A stretch of DNA of 64,000 bases from Roseovarius gaetbuli (GTDB taxonomy: Bacteria > Pseudomonadota > Alphaproteobacteria > Rhodobacterales > Rhodobacteraceae), in assembly GCF_900172365.1 (NCBI RefSeq), contig NZ_FWFJ01000012.1:1-64000 (forward strand). The letters are read 5' to 3'. A program made the position numbers and the translations under genes. The notes below the pieces were generated by a model. The model searched no databases. It had not been told where the DNA came from and saw only the letters and a list, made by a program, of their open reading frames with translations. Every line of letters starts with the position of its first letter. Position 1 is the stretch's first letter. Positions 10,001 through 18,205 of this stretch are shown piece by piece.

Positions 10001-10481
10001 GCGTCAGGCGGCGGTGGCTCGGCTCGGGGTGCTGGCAGCGCGCGGGGCACTTCGTCGACTTGCTGCAGAGCGGCGCAGTGGCATGTTGCGTGACGTCGAA
10101 GAAGCCTTTGTCACCATGACCACCCCCGCCTGGACCAGTGTTGACGTCTGGAGCCAGGCTGAAGGCGAAAAGCTCGTGGGTATCCAGCCTGACGGCAGCA
10201 CGGTCCCTGTTGAACAGATGTCAACGGGCACGATGGGTCAGTTGTACTTCGCGCTGCGCCTCGCTGGATATCGCAGCTTTGCGCGGGAGCTTGGCCCACT
10301 GCCGATGATCCTGGATGACATCATGGAAACTTTTGACGACACACGCGCTCGGGCGGCCCTGCAGCTTTGCGGCGAGATCGGTGCGAACGGGCAGGCAATT
10401 CTCTTCACGCATCACGCCCACCTGGTCGAATTGGCACGCGACTGCATCAAGGGGGTGGCTATCGTGAACATGCCGGACTGA
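7074..10481 (+). CDS. AAA family ATPase, SbcC/YhaN-like (SMC-type)
   Basis: A 1135-residue SMC-like ATPase that should partner the nuclease encoded just upstream. The N-terminal half-site has LDLLRYGRFKGAEIAFP and Walker A FGPNEAGKST (35-44). A long central region rich in Ala, Glu, Arg and Gln has coiled-coil character. The C-terminal half-site has a signature-like STGTMGQLYFALRLA, Walker B PMILDDIMETFD and an H-loop LFTHH. YhaN-family proteins share this opening motif and the doubled Asp of Walker B. ATG 7074 is preferred over GTG 7071; it overlaps the upstream TGA by one base. The gene is intact, unusual for a gene this long in a region full of broken genes. Confidence 0.88.
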   Translation: MRLNRLDLLRYGRFKGAEIAFPKRAEGVPDVTVIFGPNEAGKSTAFNGFLELLFGFKSGAHPYAFRFDRSDLVVGAELDLPGRGIMALRRNSKRTQSLLDANDRPVSEAILSGALHGLTRDRFEERFSLNEKGLREGGERIAGAQGDLGQLLHAGLSGLTGMAQTLDALAERADKFHKKRGRGTVLKTVGDRLKEIGRELRADRLTTERERNLRHERDRTAAEFEAADVELRQAHQRQAASKAAEVWYDRTEEIGKLTEALVDFPAGPDLPPSAAERVAGIVEKISAQTMRIEEAEEETVKQDQIISDNPVDKLTQPLTAELERLDALAIDGAPLIGRASTARADLARRSEDQEKLSSQIDSVLRLLQVPDAPVSTVALEASVLEDLAAAVQECLTANLSADAAREAVETARAQQGEALTEPQDLTALRAAFDVWRAVADISAFEAGQGQALALLTKATAGLPRSWKDLVAAGLPAPETLNEVARNSATLTADLASAGNDLDARAAELAEARAVLSTHEAAPDAVDVVTTEETRRQRDMVWQLHRGDLTIETADQFEVAMYADDGARAHYLSGAEARQRLLAAQGQVRTAAARHEIAKSHYDDLITQRDRLAGRCSRLALALGLEEDTIPSAFSARQKALTTAAEAAADLSNAEEALKVRLTHQEAARDALTDAARPLGIGPAQGDLPTQVQRALTLEESDRKAWAKWQEGKKTIAKLYDKSNQCRTDCETIQGKLDRLTAALPLLDRTPEGIRAALPHLRSLHQLYDEHQKLSARIEALEQAIAALAEGAQRLARIMDDPENEIDIDPIQVIDRARSRVMLATRADEKRAEAMLRRDKTESLKSRAETERQAGNEDLNDCFTEQGGQDLVPRDRVAKLVERDRLRADKATAGHDRQKARDGVDADLFAEELDRMPDATRAAELEQALKDAQDSRDTARDAQREAARLYREAFEAADRSDLATEQATLFEEMRSGARQAAVARLGVLAARGALRRLAAERRSGMLRDVEEAFVTMTTPAWTSVDVWSQAEGEKLVGIQPDGSTVPVEQMSTGTMGQLYFALRLAGYRSFARELGPLPMILDDIMETFDDTRARAALQLCGEIGANGQAILFTHHAHLVELARDCIKGVAIVNMPD

Positions 10482-10717
10482 AAGGTCTGCGGGATTGCAA
10501 ATCAGAGCAAACTGATATGTGCAACTGGAGACAACTACATGCAGTAAGAATGATTCCCAGCTATAAGGCGCGGATAAGCGCGAGTTCCGCAGGTCTTTCT
10601 CCTTAAATACGCTGCTGATTATATATCATTAGTGTGACGCCATTGACTTGCCTGTGTGCTGTCAAATTTATGCCCCGTTCATATTCTTCTCTTCCATTTA
10701 GCATGAAGGAAACAAAT

Positions 10718-11620
10718 ATGAACCAGCGCGCCGAAATTCCGATATTTGAAGGGCTGCGGGCTGAAGCGGCGACCTTCCTCGGCAGTAGTTTCACCGACCG
10801 TTGGTATACTTATGTCCTTTGCCGCCCTGACGGCACCCCTTTCTATGTCGGAAAGGGCTCGGGCCGCAGGATGTTGGAACACGAATTGGAAGCGATGCGG
10901 CAGAGCCTTGCGCCGCGCTCCAATCCATTGAAATGCAACGTGATCCGTAAGATTTTCAGACAGAATGGGCAGATACTCTACCGTCTGGATCGCACCTATG
11001 CAGAAGACCAACAGCGTGATTGCCTTTTGCGGGAGGCAGCTTTGATCGCCCGCTACGGCCGGATTCCGGACGGTGGAATTCTAACCAACCTTGCCGCTGG
11101 CCTCGGTGCAGAAGCGGAGCTTCACCCGATTTCACGCAAGCGGCACGCGGATACGCTGTCTGGCGTGCCGAACAAGAACCCTGAGCGTGCAGCATTGAAC
11201 CTCTACCTGCGCAGCTTCGGCATGGTTGAAAGCACCTGCATCAAGCCTCTGAGCCAATATCGCCCATATACATCTACCGTCAGCAGTAAACCCAGGACGC
11301 AGGCTTCGCGTCGCATGTGCTATGCGTTAATGGCGAGCGCGGTCGCGCATGGCATGACGCTGGAGGCGGGTGCCGCCATCCCGCGCAGCTTCGTCCATCG
11401 ACCCGATCCTGACGACTGGCCGGAGGGCGTCGAAATGCCAGAAGCGGTAGAGGCAATTATCGAAAACGGTGTTTCCAGTGTTATCCTGAAAGTGGGCCTT
11501 GCAGAACTGCTGCCCGCGTCCGATCCGAAAGATGAGGCATATCAGATGAATTCCAGTCAGATCAGCATCCTGATCCAAATCGTCGGTCGGCGAGCCTTGG
11601 AATTGCGCGGGCTGATCTGA
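10718..11620 (+). CDS. GIY-YIG (LEM-3-like) domain protein
   Basis: A 300-residue protein whose residues ~28-120 form a GIY-YIG domain of the LEM-3 type: WYTYVLCRPDGTPFYVGKG, a basic helix after it, and an Arg/Glu-containing REAALIARYGR segment. The remaining ~170 residues match no family I recognise; they contain a conserved-looking GMVESTCIKPLSQYRPYTS and a C-terminal QMNSSQISILIQIVGRR. LEM-3/ANKLE1 proteins cut branched DNA in animals; bacterial relatives are uncharacterised. ATG 10718 has AAGGA at 10706-10710. It follows the SbcD/YhaN pair by ~240 bp on the same strand, so a functional link is possible but unproven. Confidence 0.7.
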   Translation: MNQRAEIPIFEGLRAEAATFLGSSFTDRWYTYVLCRPDGTPFYVGKGSGRRMLEHELEAMRQSLAPRSNPLKCNVIRKIFRQNGQILYRLDRTYAEDQQRDCLLREAALIARYGRIPDGGILTNLAAGLGAEAELHPISRKRHADTLSGVPNKNPERAALNLYLRSFGMVESTCIKPLSQYRPYTSTVSSKPRTQASRRMCYALMASAVAHGMTLEAGAAIPRSFVHRPDPDDWPEGVEMPEAVEAIIENGVSSVILKVGLAELLPASDPKDEAYQMNSSQISILIQIVGRRALELRGLI

Positions 11621-11781
11621 GTGAGATGCCTCCGAATAATAATACGCGCACAGACGACCCTGTTGATCCGGCGCGTGACCGAGAGACGCGCGGAGTGTAA
11701 CCTAGACAGGCCTGTGGGGCACCGATTTCGTTATGATATCTCCTCCGGCGATATGTCCTGAAAAACGACCAGAATGTTATT

Positions 11782-12504
11782 GTGATTGAAAGCGGCAGCG
11801 TGAAAAAAATCAAAGCAGCAGGCGACGAGGCTGATGGCTGGGAGGCTCGGTCCGAAGAGGAAATCCGCCAAGCCAAACTTTGGGACGCCGTTGATTTTGC
11901 GGTCAAAGAAATCGACAATATCGATTCTGCGATGATCTTTGAAGAAGGGCGCGAATGGACCCGAATTTGGTACGAGCTCAAGCTCGAAAAATTCACTGAC
12001 CCTGGAATTGCTGTATCAATCGATGAGCTAACGGCTGCAAAGCTTTTGCAACTCGCGGATCAAAACAGTCGCGTTGACCCTCTACTGAAAGAAGTAATGG
12101 CCTCGCAGATAGAGCAAGGCTTCGTACTGCCTGAAGGTCTTAGAGACTGTTTGGTTAAGTTTTTGCGTGCAAACGGCCCAGCGGCCGAGGAAAGGACTTC
12201 AAAGCCTGAGCTGAAGAACTGGTGTAGGAATTACATGATCAACCACGTCGCTGGTCTGCTCTGTAACCAATACGATTTGGATCGGAAAAGAGGGAAGGAG
12301 ACACCCACCACCGTTGCAGCAAGCGACATCATATATCACGCAATTGGTTTGAAGCTCGGCAAGCCAATCGGATTTGGAACAATCCAGAATATCATTTTTG
12401 ACCCCGATCCATCTGGAAAGTCGGTGAGCCAGAAAAATCAGAAGAATTTTGTCGATGTGAAATGGGCTGGTCTGGATTCAATGTTCGACGATTACGACGA
12501 CTGA
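11782..12504 (+). CDS. Hypothetical protein
   Basis: A frame of up to 240 codons with no family I recognise. It is acidic and soluble, with no signal or membrane segment. It ends in a Ser/Lys/Gln-rich linker and an acidic tail (MFDDYDD). The central part, PELKNWCRNYMINHV, then NQYDLDRKRGKETPTT and DIIYHAIGLKLGKP, looks structured. Only GTG codons at 11782 or 11803 are available as starts before the conserved-looking body, and neither has a good ribosome site. GC content is low compared with the core. The position next to an AlpA-type regulator suggests it is cargo or a replication accessory of the integrated element. Confidence 0.5.
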   Translation: MIESGSVKKIKAAGDEADGWEARSEEEIRQAKLWDAVDFAVKEIDNIDSAMIFEEGREWTRIWYELKLEKFTDPGIAVSIDELTAAKLLQLADQNSRVDPLLKEVMASQIEQGFVLPEGLRDCLVKFLRANGPAAEERTSKPELKNWCRNYMINHVAGLLCNQYDLDRKRGKETPTTVAASDIIYHAIGLKLGKPIGFGTIQNIIFDPDPSGKSVSQKNQKNFVDVKWAGLDSMFDDYDD

Positions 12505-12602
12505 GTTTTCCATACACAAATCGCTTCAGCCGAGCCGTGTATGACGATTGACCGCAACCCGTGTCAAACCTCCTGACAGAAACCGAAAACGGAGGTCACC
12601 AA

Positions 12603-12851
12603 GTGAAAAGCTTTCAAAATGTGCAAAATGGCCGGAGCCCAAACAGCCCGGAAATGATGGACCGCAATATGCGGCCGTCCGAAGCCGCAAGTTACACCGG
12701 ATTATCCGAGTCTACGCTCGCCAAGTTGCGCATGCGCCACAAACGGGATCATGGACCGCGTTACATCAAGATTTCTGGCTGTGTCATTTATCGTCGCTCC
12801 GATCTGGACGACTGGATGGACCAACACGTTGTCGGGGGGGCTGGGAAATGA
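12603..12851 (+). CDS. AlpA/MerR-like helix-turn-helix protein (excisionase type)
   Basis: An 82-residue DNA-binding protein of the HTH_17/AlpA class, used by prophages and integrative elements as excisionase or as activator of integrase genes. The winged-helix motif is MRPSEAASYTGLSESTLAKL followed by a basic linker and YIKISGCVIYRRSDLDDWMD. GTG 12603 is chosen because GGAGG (12591-12595) sits seven bases before it; a longer frame from GTG 12561 has no such site. Its TGA overlaps the ATG of the next gene, so the two are translationally coupled. No integrase is found in the window, so the element it served is incomplete. Confidence 0.78.
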   Translation: MKSFQNVQNGRSPNSPEMMDRNMRPSEAASYTGLSESTLAKLRMRHKRDHGPRYIKISGCVIYRRSDLDDWMDQHVVGGAGK

Positions 12852-13540
12852 ATAATTCAGCCTTCAACGGATCAGAGATCGCCCTTTCTAAACCACTGGC
12901 CGGTCTGGAACTGCCGATCACTGTTTCTCCATCCAAAGATTTCCGTGAAACTTTTGATCGCGAGAGCGAGCCGGTCACGTTTGGTCAGGTTGCAAAGTTT
13001 CTGTCCGTACCGTTCAGGGACGAAGGAATGACTGCTGAGGAATTTTCCAAACTGACTCCAGAGGACAAACGCAAACGCGACGGGGTCGCAGGGCATTGGT
13101 TGCCCGGGCGTGCACGGTCTTCTGAAGACCTCATCAGTAACTATAGCCATTCCTATTTTGTCTTCGACGTTCTTGACTGGCGGCGTGAAGAATTCGAGGA
13201 ATTGATCCGGATATGTCTTATCCCAGATGCCTTTGCGGTAATTATGCATTCTCTCCGTGGGCATACGCCGGACAACCCTAGGGTCCGCATCATCTATCCT
13301 CTGTTCACGCCCATTTCTTTGTCGGAAGCTTATCTGGCTCAGCCTAAGGTCCCGGAACTCCTTTGCCATTTGGGCTTGTCGGGGCGCGTGGTAGGTGAGC
13401 GTCTTTCAGAAGTTGACCGTAGCTTGGAACTGCCGAATGTTTCCTGCGACGAAGACTACTGGTTTCGCACCATCGAGGGCACGCCAATTTTCGCGGACAC
13501 CATTCTCGAGATGCTTTCAGGTGGCGTCGGTCCGCATTAA
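12848..13540 (+). CDS. Primase-like (VapE N-terminal-like) protein, possibly degenerate
   Basis: A 230-residue protein starting in the stop of the AlpA-type gene. Its middle, HSYFVFDVLDWRREEFEEL leading to NPRVRIIYPLFTPI, parallels the segment IQIDIDYATPEQAEFIL leading to KPRIRIIVPLTR in the next gene. Both appear to be primase/polymerase-type folds found at the front of VapE-like element replication proteins. Here the acidic pair reads FDVLDW instead of DIDY, so one metal ligand may be missing. No helicase part follows. It could be a shortened paralogue or a partner subunit. The relationship is my own alignment by eye. Confidence 0.5.
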   Translation: MNNSAFNGSEIALSKPLAGLELPITVSPSKDFRETFDRESEPVTFGQVAKFLSVPFRDEGMTAEEFSKLTPEDKRKRDGVAGHWLPGRARSSEDLISNYSHSYFVFDVLDWRREEFEELIRICLIPDAFAVIMHSLRGHTPDNPRVRIIYPLFTPISLSEAYLAQPKVPELLCHLGLSGRVVGERLSEVDRSLELPNVSCDEDYWFRTIEGTPIFADTILEMLSGGVGPH

Positions 13541-13604
13541 CGGACGGAAACGTCGGCCACGAAAAATCACAAAAATTAAATGCTCTAAAAGAGGGAGCAC
13601 GGTC

Positions 13605-15479
13605 ATGCGCGACGACGTAATCAACCACCAGATTTGGCTCGCCATTGGCAAGACGAATCGGGGCAAGAGTAAAGCCTCGCGAACGTCCTTACGGGCGCTC
13701 AACAGGATGTTCGAGGAGCCGTCCCGCGACAACTCGATCACCTACGCCGAGTATATGAAGCTGGGCGAGTCGAAAGAGGGAAAGGCGGTCCAGGGCGAAA
13801 AGAAAGCCGCCGCTGGCTTCCTGGTCGCGGGCAAATTCAAGAACGGCTCGCGCAAGATCGGGGATATGGTCGGTCGGTCTGGTATCCAGATCGACATCGA
13901 CTACGCGACCCCCGAGCAGGCAGAGTTCATCTTGAGCGGCTTGGCCGAGATCAACGAATGGGCCTATCTCTGGCACACAACCCGGGCGCATTGCGACGAA
14001 AAGCCCCGGATACGGATCATCGTGCCGCTCACGCGCATGGTGGACGGTGACGAGGCGAACGCGATCACCCGCTACCTGGCGTTGACCCTGGCCGATGACC
14101 CGAGAGAGGCTATCGAAATCCCCGATCTGGTCAGCTTCCGGCCCAACCAGATCATGTACCTGCCGTCGGTCTCGCGCATGCAGGAGTATCGGCACGGGTT
14201 CCACGGGGACTCACCGATCCTAAACCCCGACGAGTTCTTGGCCGCTCATCCCGATTGGCAGGACTATACCAAGCTGCCGCGCCAGGACGACGAGAACAGC
14301 GCCGAGAACACGACCGGCAAGACCTCTATGGAGGACCCGACCGAGAAGCCCGGCGTGATCGGTGCTTTCTGCCGCGCATACGGGGCCGAGGAGGCGATTG
14401 CCGAGTTCCTCGACGACATCTACGTGCCGGGGCAATCCTCGGGCACTGACATCCGCTATACCTACGCCTTGGGCTCGGCCTACAACGGCGTGGTGATCTA
14501 TGACGATACGTTCGTCCAGTCGTTCCACGGCACCGACCCGGCAGACGGGCAGCACAACATATTCGACCTCGTGCGAATCCATAAATTCGGCCACCTGGAC
14601 GAGGATGCCAACGGCAACACCGGGCCGGGCAACATGCCGTCCTTCAAGGCGATGACCGAGTGGGCTCTGAAAGACGAGCTGGTCAAGAAAGAACGGGCCA
14701 ACGCTCTCGCCTTTGATGATGAAGAGTTCGACGACCTGGAGGACGACGACGGCGTTGCAGACGAGGCCGACCTTCTCTCGACCGACGACGATGGGGAAGA
14801 CAATAACTCCGACTTCGACGATCTGCCGGACGAAGGCGAGCCCGAGTCGAAGCCGAAAAAGAAAGCCAAGGATAAGAAGGCCGAGGCCGAGGACGACGGA
14901 TCGCCGTGGCAAGAGCGTCTGGTCCTGAACAAGATCGATCAGGTCGAGAAGTCCAAGTTCAACTGCATCCTGATCATCACCAATGACCGGCGGATCGCGC
15001 CCAACATCGCCTACAACGAATTGAGCGGCGGCCCGGACGCTATGGGCCTGCTCCGTTTTTCCAAGGTAGACGTGCCGCAACCGCCGATCATCCACTACGG
15101 CGACAACACCTGGGCCTCTCCGGCGTTCCAGAAGATCATGCACAAGGCCAAGGTGGGCCGGAAGTGGACCGACATCGACACGGCGGCTCTGGCCTACTGC
15201 CTTTCCGCGCCGACGCGTGACAAGGGCTACGGCAAGGACTTCGTGAACCAGGACGTCAAACACGGGATGATGCTGGCCGCCCAGCGCAACAGCTACAACC
15301 CGGTTCTCCGGCGTCTGGAACTGACCGAATGGGACGGCGTGGCCCGTGTCGAGACCTTCTTCCTAGATTGGCTCGGCTGCGTGGACAACGCCTACCACCG
15401 GGAACTGGCGCTCCTCTGGTTCATGGCGGCCATCGCGCGGCTCTATGAGCCCGGTCTGTTGAATGTCACTGAGAACTGA
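13605..15479 (+). pseudogene. VapE-type primase/helicase, 3' truncated by IS21
   Basis: The first 617 codons of a virulence-associated E (VapE)-like replication protein of an integrated element. Residues ~90-200 look like a primase-type domain (QIDIDYA with paired Asp, then PRIRIIVPL). Residues ~366-432 are a strikingly acidic then Lys-rich linker. The end, LELTEWDGVARVETFFLDWLG followed by WFMAAIARLYEPG, is the conserved lead-in to the VapE P-loop domain. The reading frame enters the IS at 15457 and stops at 15479, so the Walker A/B ATPase part is absent; it does not reappear beyond the IS. GAGGGAG precedes ATG 13605. Higher GC than the two genes before it suggests a different source. Confidence 0.8.
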
Positions 15480-15529
15480 CCCGGGTTTGTCACCGAGATT
15501 TGACCCGCTCAGTCGTTATGCTTTCTGCG

Positions 15530-16321
15530 TCATGATGTGGTCAATGGTGTTTTCTCTTTTCGTTTCTGTTTCGCAATCTCGGAGCTGGCTTTGAAGCGAT
15601 AGCTGTCGTTGCCGGTCTCAAGGATGTGGCAGCGGTGCGTCAGCCGATCGAGGAGTGCGGTAGTCATCTTGGCGTCTCCGAAGACCGTGGCCCATTCGCT
15701 GAAGCTGAGGTTGGTGGTGATGACCACGCTGGTGCGCTCGTAGAGCTTGCTGAGAAGGTGGAACAGCAAAGCACCGCCTGAGGTGCTGAACGGCAGATAG
15801 CCCAGCTCGTCCAAGATCACCAAATCCGTCTTGATTAGCGCCTCGGCGATCTTTCCAGCTTTGCCAAGGGCCTTTTCCTGTTCCAGCGCATTGACCAGTT
15901 CGACGGTTGAGAAGAAGCGAACACGTTTGCGGTGATGTTCGATGGCCTGAACGCCGAGGGCGGTCGCGACATGCGATTTCCCAGTGCCAGGCCCGCCGAT
16001 CAAGACCACGTTCTCGGCTGCATCCATGAACTCACATCGGTGCAGCTGGCGCACGAGGGCTTCGTTGATCTCGCTGGCAGCGAAGTCAAAACCAGAGAGA
16101 TCCTTGTAAGCCGGGAAGCGGGCTGCCTTCATGTGGTAGGCAATGGAACGCACCTCACGTTCTGCCATTTCCGCCTTGAGCAATTGTGAGAGCATGGGGA
16201 CAGCTGCATCGAATGCAGGTGCCCCCTGTTCGATCAGATCGCCAACGGCCTGCGCCATGCCCGGCATCTTCAGGCTGCGCAGCATGATAACAATGGCGGC
16301 TCCAGCAGGATCATGACGCAT
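15530..16321 (-). CDS. istB: IS21 transposition helper ATPase IstB
   Basis: 263 residues, normal IstB length. IstB is a DnaA-like AAA+ ATPase that stimulates the IstA transposase and directs target choice. Walker [10 protein letters not shown] lies at 109-117, Walker [13 protein letters not shown] about 60 residues on, sensor 1 [12 protein letters not shown] after that, and the [12 protein letters not shown] segment near the end is diagnostic. ATG 16321 starts ten bases before the end of the istA stop, so translation is coupled. It appears intact. Confidence 0.93.
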   Translation of the reverse strand: MRHDPAGAAIVIMLRSLKMPGMAQAVGDLIEQGAPAFDAAVPMLSQLLKAEMAEREVRSIAYHMKAARFPAYKDLSGFDFAASEINEALVRQLHRCEFMDAAENVVLIGGPGTGKSHVATALGVQAIEHHRKRVRFFSTVELVNALEQEKALGKAGKIAEALIKTDLVILDELGYLPFSTSGGALLFHLLSKLYERTSVVITTNLSFSEWATVFGDAKMTTALLDRLTHRCHILETGNDSYRFKASSEIAKQKRKEKTPLTTS

Positions 16322-17837
16322 GGCGCGTACCTCCCTGCCGCAGCCCGTCGTAGCGGCTGACATTGGCCTCAGGTTCCTTACTCAGGGCCAGAGCCGATGG
16401 TGGCGTCACATCGGGCTGGTCGGTCGGAGTGCCGTCCACCAACCTGTGAAGCAGGTTCAGCACATGGGTTTTGGTTGGCACGCCTGCTTCCAGTGCCATC
16501 TCCACGGCACAGAGCACGGCCTGTTCTTCGTGGTGCAGAACGAGCGATAAGATATCGACCATCTCTCGATCTCCTGCGGGCTTACGCAGTAATTGATCCT
16601 GCAATTGTCGGAAAGGATCGGGCATTTCCAGGAATGGGGCACCATTGCGCAGCGCCCCCGGTTTGCGCTGGACCACCGCCAGATAATGCCGCCAGTCATA
16701 GATGACGCGCCCAGGCTGGCGGTGGGATCTTTCAATGATGCGCTCATGGGTGCAAATGACCTGCCCCTCGGTAACAACGACCAATTTCTCAGGGTAGATG
16801 TGCAGGCTGACACGGCGGTTTGCGAAGCTTGCGGGCACAGAGTAGCGGTTGCGATCAAAGGTGATCAAGCAGGTTGGTGACACACGCTTGCTCAGCTCAA
16901 CAAAGCCGTCAAAGGCTGTTGGCAGCGGCATCAGCGCGGCTTTCTCGGTCTCCCAGGCATCGGCAATACTACCGGGCAAACTGCCGTGCGCAGTCTCAGC
17001 CCACAGCACCGTGCACCGATCTTCCAGCCAGTTGTTCAGCGCTTTAAGGTCAGGGAAGACAGGGGCGACCTGCCACAATCGATGGCGCGCATCGCGGACA
17101 TTCTTCTCAACCTGACCTTTCTCCCACCCGGCAGCTGGATTGCAGAACTCTGGCTCAAAGACGTAGTGGCTTGTCATCGTCAAGAAACGGGCGTTCACAT
17201 CGCGTTGCTTGCCGCGCCCAACCCTGTCCACTGCCGTCTTCATGTTGTCATAGATGCCGCGGCCTGGGATGCCACCGAACACACGAAAGGCATGCCAGTG
17301 GGCATCAAACAGCATTTCATGCGTCTGTAACAAATAGGCCCGCACCAAAAATGCGCGGCTGTGTGACAACTTGATATGGGCCACTTGAAGCTTGATGCGT
17401 TCGCCGTCGATCACGGCCCAATCTTCGCTCCAATCAAACTGGAAAGCCTCGCCAGGTTGAAACACCAGCGGCACGAATGTCCCCCGCCCAGTCGTTTGCT
17501 GTGCATGCTGCCGATCTGCTTTCCACGCCCGCACAAAAGCTGCAACGCGTTCATAAGACCCGTCAAAACCCAGTTGCACCAGATCCGCATGCATCTGCTT
17601 GGCAGTACGCCGGTCTTTGCGCGATTTACGCTGCTCCGCCAGCAACCAGCCCGACAGTTTTTCCGCAAACGGATCCAGCTTGCTTGGCCGTGTCGGCGTC
17701 CTGAAATTGGGCTCGACTATATCAGCCCGCAGATACTTCCTGATGGTGTTGCGAGACAGCCCTGTCCGCCGTGAAATCTCGCGAATGGGCATCTTGTCCC
17801 TCAAAGCCCATCGTCGAATTACGCTCAAAAATCCCAT
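16311..17837 (-). CDS. istA: IS21 transposase IstA
   Basis: 508 residues, the usual IstA size. The N-terminal helix-turn-helix [20 protein letters not shown] binds the element ends. The DDE/RNase H-like catalytic core follows, with [11 protein letters not shown] (first Asp), [11 protein letters not shown] (second Asp) and the Glu in [15 protein letters not shown]. The C-terminal beta-barrel contains [16 protein letters not shown] 17837 has GGAG eight bases upstream and is preferred over a TTG nine codons earlier. No disruption is seen, so the element may be mobile. Confidence 0.93.
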   Translation of the reverse strand: MGFLSVIRRWALRDKMPIREISRRTGLSRNTIRKYLRADIVEPNFRTPTRPSKLDPFAEKLSGWLLAEQRKSRKDRRTAKQMHADLVQLGFDGSYERVAAFVRAWKADRQHAQQTTGRGTFVPLVFQPGEAFQFDWSEDWAVIDGERIKLQVAHIKLSHSRAFLVRAYLLQTHEMLFDAHWHAFRVFGGIPGRGIYDNMKTAVDRVGRGKQRDVNARFLTMTSHYVFEPEFCNPAAGWEKGQVEKNVRDARHRLWQVAPVFPDLKALNNWLEDRCTVLWAETAHGSLPGSIADAWETEKAALMPLPTAFDGFVELSKRVSPTCLITFDRNRYSVPASFANRRVSLHIYPEKLVVVTEGQVICTHERIIERSHRQPGRVIYDWRHYLAVVQRKPGALRNGAPFLEMPDPFRQLQDQLLRKPAGDREMVDILSLVLHHEEQAVLCAVEMALEAGVPTKTHVLNLLHRLVDGTPTDQPDVTPPSALALSKEPEANVSRYDGLRQGGTRHAS

Positions 17838-17950
17838 GTCTATCACTCCAATAACCCCCGACAAATCCCGTCAGGGGCACGGTTGCACATGGGTCACTTC
17901 TCAATGACAATTCTGAACTCTACCGGGTCAGTTCTCAGTGACATTCAACA

Positions 17951-18131
17951 TACGGATGATATGCTGATGCGGGCGACGCAACATTGAGTAGGCTTGCACT
18001 AATGGGCGATGCAAACTGCGCTGTGATCATTTAGGGACGGAACCGGGAGCCGGTTCGCTGATCTAAGATGCCTTTTTGACTGGGTCCACTTGACGCCCAC
18101 ATGGGTATGAAATACTACCTGAATTAGTTGA
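17951..18131. other. Residual DNA between IS21 and tRNA-Gly
   Basis: 180 bp with no gene. It does not encode the missing VapE C-terminus. A short hairpin (gaaccgggagccggttc) is present near 18040. The tRNA promoter lies at its right end. Confidence 0.6.
18090..18118 (+). promoter_or_regulatory. Sigma-70-type promoter of tRNA-Gly
   Basis: TTGACG (18090-18095) and TACTAC (18113-18118) are separated by exactly 17 bp, and the -10 ends 13 bp before the first base of the mature tRNA. Confidence 0.65.
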
Positions 18132-18205
18132 GCGGGCGTTGTGTAGTGGTAAGACCTTAGCCTTCCAAGCTAATGACGCGGGTTCGATTCCCGCCGCCCG
18201 CTCCA
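18132..18205 (+). tRNA. tRNA-Gly (TCC)
   Basis: A complete 74-nt cloverleaf including encoded CCA. The acceptor arms gcgggcg / cgcccgc pair perfectly, the anticodon stem ttagc/gctaa encloses loop cttccaa with anticodon TCC, and the T arm has ggttcgattcc. A degenerate copy of its 3' half lies 90 bp downstream. Confidence 0.96.

Larger units (their letters stand above)
15457..17950. mobile_element. IS21-family insertion sequence
   Basis: A complete 2494-bp IS21-type element. The outer ends are a perfect 26-bp inverted repeat (15457-15482 and 17925-17950) starting TG and ending CA. A second, imperfect copy of the TGTCA...GA..TTGACCC core lies just inside each end (15488-15506 and 17891-17909), the multiple transposase-binding repeats typical of this family. 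It carries istA and istB in one operon on the - strand. Flanking bases (..ccggtc / tacgga..) show no 4-8 bp duplication. The interrupted VapE gene does not continue on the right, so an adjacent deletion or recombination between IS copies is likely. Confidence 0.93.

Noticed and set aside
12561..12602. Longer GTG start for the AlpA-type protein
   Set aside because: GGAGG at 12591-12595 fits GTG 12603 at ideal spacing; the upstream GTG has no comparable site.
14220..15263. 347-codon antisense frame inside the VapE-like gene
   Set aside because: Val/Leu/Gly-rich reflection of the acidic linker; no start signal or family.
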